DNA of 64,000 nt from Trifolium pratense (Eukaryota; Streptophyta; Magnoliopsida; Fabales; Fabaceae): NCBI RefSeq assembly GCF_020283565.1, contig NC_060062.1:30254251-30318250 (forward strand). The letters are read 5' to 3'. Below, in pieces: positions 59,038 to 64,000 of the stretch. The stretch's first letter is position 1, and every line of letters begins with the position of its first letter. The position numbers and the translations under genes were made by a program. Below the pieces are notes generated by a model. That model saw only the letters and a list, made by a program, of their open reading frames with translations, was not told the DNA's origin and did not search any database.

Positions 59038-59972
59038 GTCTGCTTTCCCTAAAACCATCTCAATAAGGTCTATTGTGCTTTGAAAGAAAGGCCATTCTTT
59101 GTACATTGCTTTTAGTTCTTCACTGTGACCTTTCTCACTGGCACCTTTCAAACCTGCTCCGACTCCGAGCCAAGCTGGAAGAACAAATCTAGTTTGAGTC
59201 CATGCAAACACCCAGGGAATAGCACGTAGGTGTCCAATTCCTCTCGTGTTCTTCCTCCTTGCAGGACGGCTACCTATGTTGAGGAAGTCGAGTTCTGCTT
59301 CAGGCGTGGCTTCGGCGAAGTAGGTAAGGAATTCTGGATTTTCGTAGACTACGTTGCGGTAACACTGGCAACTGATCTCTGAGATTTCTTCCATGAGATT
59401 ACGCCAATTTTCATCTCGAGGTGGGAGTGGTGGACGAAGAGTTGCAAGTAGTACTGCGGTTGTGTATATTTCAAGTTGTCGAACAGCTATTTGTGGTAAC
59501 CCAAACTTGGCCTCTACCATTTTTCCCTGCTCAGTAGACCGAAGTGTTCCCTGCGATGCACCATCGGAAAAATAAATTTGTATTTTCAAATGTTATATTT
59601 AGATACTTGAGGACTACATAAATCACTACACTACCAGTCCAATAGTCCAAATGTTACTTCCTTACGATCCAAGGAATCAAGTCCTTGAAGTTGAAACCAT
59701 ACAACCACCATCACCTCATACAATTAGTTTTAAGAAGAAAAAATATATTGAGAAAAATAATAACAAAGTTAAATGTATAACCTACCATCACAGACCCGGG
59801 TGGTTGAGACTGAATAGCCAGATATGTAGGGCCACCACCTCGGCCAATACTGCCTCCACGGCCATGAAACAATGTAACTTTAATACCGTAATCATTGCAA
59901 GCAGCTACAACATCCTCCTGAGCTTTGTAAAGTTCCCAAGCAGCAGTGAAGCGGCCAGCATCTTTACCATGG
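59038..59972 (-). pseudogene. PPC4: Captured phosphoenolpyruvate carboxylase, catalytic exons
   Basis: Two exons. The upstream one (about 59972-59786) encodes [20 protein letters not shown] and the conserved loop [20 protein letters not shown], ending at a GTAGGT donor. After an intron, 59550-59038 encodes GTLRSTEQGKMVEAKFG, QCYRNVVYENPEFL, GIGHLRAIPWVFAWTQTRF and ends VLGKAD at the retrotransposon junction. No stop or frameshift is seen in this exon. The upstream exon begins abruptly after a mutated GYSDSGKD context, so the N-terminal two thirds of the enzyme were never captured. In plants the bacterial-type enzyme acts as a regulatory subunit with plant-type carboxylase in the cytosol. Confidence 0.9.
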
Positions 59973-60195
59973 CTGCCATGACATATTCTTAAAGATTAGT
60001 TTCAACTTTCAACTTAGTACTACCTGCAAGCAACAACGACAACATTACAAACCTGTTGCAACTCATAATCAGCACAAATGACACTAAAATCATTTAAGAC
60101 AAAGCTTGTTATGTTTTTTCCCTTTCAAATAAATTAATCCTAAATAATTCTAAACCGTCATCGTAAAAAATAGCAGTCCGACAAAGAACACTTAC

Positions 60196-60501
60196 AGCTA
60201 CCCGTTGTTGGTTGATCCCACCATTTGCACTAACCAAAATGTATCCATTACTTCCCTCTAATGAAGTAGTACAATAGAAGAGAGCAAACTGTGAGTACTC
60301 ATAATGGACCAATAAGCCTTTCTTTATTTGTAATTGTAGTTATGCAAAGACATGAATCATGATAATAATCGTCAAATTTCAAAGTTCAGACACACATACC
60401 ATTAGGTTCCCAAATTCGCTGATCAGAACATGGTGTCAAAGAAGAAGCAGGGACCAAAGGTTCCTGCCAAAAATCTTTTGGTTCACATTTGTTCTCCACC
60501 A
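60196..60501 (-). pseudogene. Captured exons of an O-fucosyltransferase-like protein
   Basis: Exon 60501-60400 encodes KCEPKDFWQEPLVPASSL and PCSDQRIWEPNG before a GTATGT donor. Exon 60257-60196 encodes GSNGYILVSANGGINQQRVA between a TTAG acceptor and GTAAGT donor. This pair is typical of the N-terminal catalytic region of plant GDP-fucose O-fucosyltransferase-family proteins (Golgi). Only two exons are present; the following VCNAVVVARLLN segment of the family is missing. Confidence 0.8.
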
Positions 60502-60859
60502 TTACACAAAACACAGTTACTGAAAATCGAAAATTGTGCAATGGCAAACAATTGAAAATGGTTTGGATTTCGCGAACTTGGTGAGTTGGAATTGAACAAT
60601 AGAATACAAATTTTCAATTTCTAAAGCCCCCAAATAAGATACATTGTATCATTAAAGAACCAATCATAGTGCTGCATATAGTATAACATGTTAAAATTGA
60701 AAACAATTTAAAGTGAAATAGAAAGGAGTAATCACTATCCCATCTAACAGTTCCTTTCCAATTTTCATGAGTGGCAAATCTAACAATCTATCAAACTCCA
60801 CAATAAAAAAAAAGAAAAATCTAAATATCGATCTATATCTACAGGCCATTTATTCATAC

Positions 60860-61215
60860 CATTCGACCCGCCAACAAATAAGTCCCCGAGTCAGCAATGG
60901 CCGCACATCCATCAGCACAATATCTTGAATGACAATAAGAAAACGTCAAACCAATGAAATTAAAGCTAAGATCAATTTATGAAATATTAGGAAAATGAAG
61001 TGGAATCTATGCTTATAGCAATCTACACATACCAGTGGATTTACCATCAATAATTACATCTCCAATATCAAACTGAAAAGAAAAACAAAAAAAAAAAAAG
61101 GTTACGAAAAAGAATATTATACATGGAAAAAAATTATATGTAGTAATTAACATGCCAATATCCTTTTCTTGTCACAGGCACATAAAAGTGATTTCCCTTA
61201 TAATGAGCAAATTCC
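60860..61215 (-). pseudogene. Captured exons of a phytepsin-type aspartic protease
   Basis: Three pieces in order: about 61215-61155 (GNHFYVPVTRKGYW), 61072-61033 (FDIGDVIIDGKSTG) and 60923-60860 (CADGCAAIADSGTYLLAG), the last two with AG/GT borders. Together they match the region around the second catalytic Asp (DSGT) of plant vacuolar aspartic proteases. The first catalytic DTGS, signal peptide and plant-specific insert are absent, so no enzyme can form. Confidence 0.85.
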
Positions 61216-61433
61216 GGCGCCAAGTGAAGATACAGTCTCAGATCCTTAGAACTAAGTATCATTGTTGGACCACCAATCCAGTTCCTCTCCATATCACTTT
61301 CTTTCTTATGTGGAATAAAAATAAAACAAATTAAAATTGAAACAAATCAAATAAAAAAAAAAGATACAAAATCTAAAAAAAGAAAATCTAAAATTTAACA
61401 AAAACAAATCAGTTATATTGTATTTGAGAAAAC

Positions 61434-61609
61434 CATCTAAATCCCACTAACAACTCCTAAAAGGTAGTGATTATTATTAACTAAAACATAGAAACAAATC
61501 CTAATAAATATGACAACTAAGCATCTAAATCCCACTAACAACTCCTAAAAGGTAGTGATTATTATTAACTTAAACATAGAAATAAATCCTAATAAATATG
61601 ACAACTAAG
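61434..61609. repeat. 88-bp tandem duplication
   Basis: Two head-to-tail copies starting CATCTAAATCCCACTAACAA at 61434 and 61522, differing by about two bases, in intron-like sequence of Helitron B. Confidence 0.9.
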
Positions 61610-62857
61610 CAACAATAATTTCAAAACAAAAAAAATAAAAATAGAGAGAGGATTATAAAATCAGATATAAGAAACACAATTGAAGAAAAATAGGGAATTC
61701 AAATAAAAAAGGACATACCTTTTTTTTCAAATTCATGAACAACAATCTCTGATAATTGATTTCTGAAACACTATATTCCATTTTCTGGTAATCAAAACAA
61801 ACCCAAGTTTTCTGATAAAATTGAATTCTGAAATGAAAACTTACTCAAATCCCAAACATCAGCTAAATATTACTCAAATACAATCAAATAAAGTTTAGAA
61901 AACTTACACAATCAAACCATAATTTTGTGAACCTGAACAAACAATAAAATTCGCAAAAAAAGAAATCAGAATATGAAATGAAATATATGAAATAAGGAAG
62001 GGATTTCAATTATATCTTCATGAGTTTCACATACCTTGCTTTTTGAGAAGCTCTTTAAACATTCCTTTATGAGGATACCTGCATGTCAATTGACCAAAGA
62101 AAACACAGGACTCATTAAACACAACAATGGTGTGAAACCCATGAAATCCAAAGCCAAGAAAAACATTACCTTAATTCCAAATCTTCATCGATCTTTGTCG
62201 TTGCTGGGTTTGTAAATCTGAACAAACATTATTTGTGACATAAGATTAATAGAGCAATTGATCAAAAAGCCCAATATTACTTAATTTGGTAGTTTTATTC
62301 CTAAAATTATTCCAACACTAACCCAAATATCATCTGAACACAACCAAGTCTGATTGACAAATAGAAAGTAGCTATAATTTTCATATGAGATTGACAAACA
62401 AAAAGTCTACAGAAAGTAGCTATAAAAAACAGTTAGAATCGTTTCACGGATGCAAGTCTCATTGATTCACTAAATAGCTTTAAGAAACCATTAGCTTTAA
62501 GAGAAGACACACAACACAAGCAATCCAACATCAAAATCAAAAATAAAAAATACCAAAATCTACCTTGGATAATGGATTGGGTGCAATCTTGCAGGAGAAA
62601 CTATTTTATCAAACTCAAAAACATAATAACCTTGAATCATCAAAAATAAATAATTAGGTCCAAAATAACCAATTTTCTTGTTAAATCTAATCTAAATCAA
62701 CAAAAATAGAATAGCAAAACATTCACCTCTTCCCATTAGAAAGGTTGTGGTCGTGAGTTTTCACCATTTTCCTAGCCGCAAAACAGAGACAAATCTGAAT
62801 ATGAAAGAAAACTAAAAAAGCGAAAGATTAAGCAAGTTTATGAGCACATTGACATGA

Positions 62858-63079
62858 GGAACCTGTTGTAACAACAAACAAACACACATTAGTTAATCAA
62901 TTAATTAAAAATATAATCCAAACCCAAAAGATAATCTCATATTAAAATGAAAATCATACATCACAGTTATGAGAAGAAGGAACAATATTTTCAAGTTTTT
63001 GGCCAGTGAAGATGTCAATACCTACAAACCAACACTTAACATGATGTTTTCCAGTTTTGGAAGTTGAAACTTCAACTAC
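62858..63079 (-). pseudogene. Captured eIF5A exons
   Basis: Exon 63079-62960 (40 codons, CACAG acceptor, GTATGA donor) encodes [20 protein letters not shown] and [21 protein letters not shown] following acceptor (GTTACAACAG) opens VPHVN before the sequence departs from the family near 62858. eIF5A carries hypusine on the Lys of the KTGKHGHAK loop; here the loop is KTGKHHVK, one residue shorter and altered. Start and C-terminal domain are absent, so it is inactive. Confidence 0.85.
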
Positions 63080-63396
63080 CTGTGTCCAACACAAACAAAC
63101 AGACCCCACAAAACGTAAATCATTAAAAATCAAAACTTAACTTTGTTTTGCACAAAATAACACAAAAATCATCTGAGGTTTGATTAAGCATAATCCAATT
63201 GATAAAAATTCAATTTTATCATTGGAATGCTTTCTGCAAAAATTTAAAACAAAAAAAAAACGAAAACAGTTTGAAAGAGAAAAGAGATTTTTCTAGTCAA
63301 CTGAGTTTATTGACATCCAAAGATCCAATTTCATGGAGGATCTCTAAATTTGAGGAATTGAAATTTGGGGGTTAGGGTTGATGATTTTCGGCCTAC

Positions 63397-63435
63397 CTGA
63401 GAGGAAGAATAACATGATTCTGATGACGGCGGCAT
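63397..63435 (-). pseudogene. Possible captured first exon (13 codons) with CT-rich leader
   Basis: Minus-strand ATG at 63435 opens MPPSSESCYSSSQ and closes at CAG/GTAGGC. Upstream (63440-63620) lies a CT/CACC-rich stretch like a 5' leader with a promoter. It is the most upstream gene-like part of Helitron B and could provide the start of a chimeric transcript. Parent gene unknown. Confidence 0.4.
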
Positions 63436-63934
63436 CACCGGAAGCGGAGAGAACGTTCTGATTCGGAGATTGATTTGAAGGTGGTGGTGGAGGTTATGGT
63501 GGATGCGGTGGTGGAGGAGGAGATGAGGCAGGGAGGAGAGATGAAAGTGTGAGATGGTGAGAAAAGAGAGAGCGTACGAGAGAGAGGAAGAGAAGAGAGA
63601 GAAAAAAACTTTACAAATGAAAAAATTTTGGGAAAAGAGAAATACATATGTCACTGGGCCCAATGCATGTATAACATATTGCTAGTATGGGGAAGCTTCT
63701 TGTTACCTCCTCTGCATCACAACCCACACACTTGTCATGTGAGGCTTTGCATGGATGACATATAGATGGTTTCAAAGTTGACAAAACCTTGTAGCCAGGC
63801 ATGTGGAACATGATCATTGGGCCAAGACAAGCACATGGTGGCAATACACAATTGGACATGAGTCAAGGTGTGAAGCATTTATTGGCCAATTGATTAGGGT
63901 TTGCAATTAGGGTTTCCCAATCCATGATCTTTTA

Positions 63935-63954
63935 TGTATATTATAGACTATAGA
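63935..63954 (-). other. Helitron B 5' terminus
   Basis: Minus strand TCTATAGTCTATAATATACA, preceded by host A; begins TC as Helitrons do. Confidence 0.85.
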
Positions 63955-64000
63955 TAAATTGGGCTTATTGTTGAGCTAAGTATAATTCTTTTTATTTTAT
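63955..64000 (+). mobile_element. Right part of the interrupted hAT element
   Basis: TAAATTGGGCTTATTGTTGA and following bases match 25986-26031 of the intact copy with one difference. It continues past the window edge. Confidence 0.9.

Larger units (their letters stand above)
49628..63954 (-). mobile_element. Helitron B: 14,327-bp gene-capturing Helitron with both ends
   Basis: On the minus strand it starts TCTATAGTCTATAATATACA after host A (63954 inward) and ends with hairpin CCCGTGC-AAC-GCACGGG and CTAG at 49628, followed by host T. Host sequence on the two sides joins as CCCTAA|TAAATTGGG, exactly the sequence in the uninterrupted hAT copy near 25980-25994. No Rep/helicase is present, so it is non-autonomous. 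It holds parts of at least four host genes in its own orientation plus a later 7.9-kb retrotransposon; without that it would be about 6.4 kb. Confidence 0.92.

Noticed and set aside
50773..59972. A functional PEPC gene interrupted by one retrotransposon
   Set aside because: Only the last exons exist; the N-terminal two thirds are missing, and the fragment lies inside Helitron borders next to pieces of unrelated genes.
59393..59992. Plus-strand frames of 60 and 113 codons
   Set aside because: They are shadows of the PEPC exons on the minus strand.

Overview
The window is plant nuclear DNA: AT-rich, intron-bearing, and made almost entirely of nested transposable elements, with no complete host protein gene. 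Tat/Ogre-like LTR elements, tRNA-derived SINEs and the MITE families suggest a eudicot, most likely a papilionoid legume. That taxonomic call is inference, since nothing in the sequence names a species.

Layout. 1-8803: a minus-strand Ty3/gypsy element of the Tat lineage with an open 1,904-residue gag-pol and a spliced plus-strand (antisense) gene; its 3' LTR lies before base 1. It sits next to or inside an LTR element remnant (8804-11606) whose 3' LTR is 10878-11606 and whose noncoding part carries a family of hairpins with compensating base changes. 12599-18752: MITEs, a SINE, a decayed Helitron helicase ending in a classic Helitron 3' terminus (16677-16706), and a LINE RNase H scrap. 22204-30420: an old minus-strand Helitron gene blown apart by a hAT element, a fold-back MITE, SINEs, a second hAT and a 4-kb CACTA element that itself carries exons of glutamyl-tRNA amidotransferase subunit A. 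31209-38047: an Ogre-like LTR piece, two copies of a C/D-box snoRNA locus (only the second keeps a TATA box), Stowaway MITEs, a SINE and a LINE reverse-transcriptase pseudogene. 38210-44406: a SIRE-like LTR segment, LINE remnant, and an internally deleted Ty1/copia element. 44407-49537: a region ending in a plus-strand Helitron terminus and carrying scraps of aminopeptidase M1, a LUL-type RING E3 ligase and unidentified genes.

The most striking part is 49628-63954. It is a complete-looking 14,327-bp minus-strand Helitron (called Helitron B here) with both termini visible. It is inserted into a copy of the 965-bp hAT element, whose uninterrupted homologue at 25276-26240 serves as an empty-site reference. 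Helitron B carries, all in the same orientation and with intron borders, pieces of eIF5A, a phytepsin-type aspartic protease, a plant O-fucosyltransferase-like protein and a phosphoenolpyruvate carboxylase that ends RNTG, the bacterial-type signature. A second LTR retrotransposon (51090-59037, target duplication GTCTG) later split the carboxylase exon. Its LTRs are nearly identical, yet its internal coding region is wrecked, which suggests a non-autonomous family copied in trans.

The genes do not work together as a pathway. The window records repeated capture, shuffling and nesting of gene pieces by Helitrons and a CACTA element. Coordinates of element ends with target duplications are exact by eye; other boundaries are approximate.
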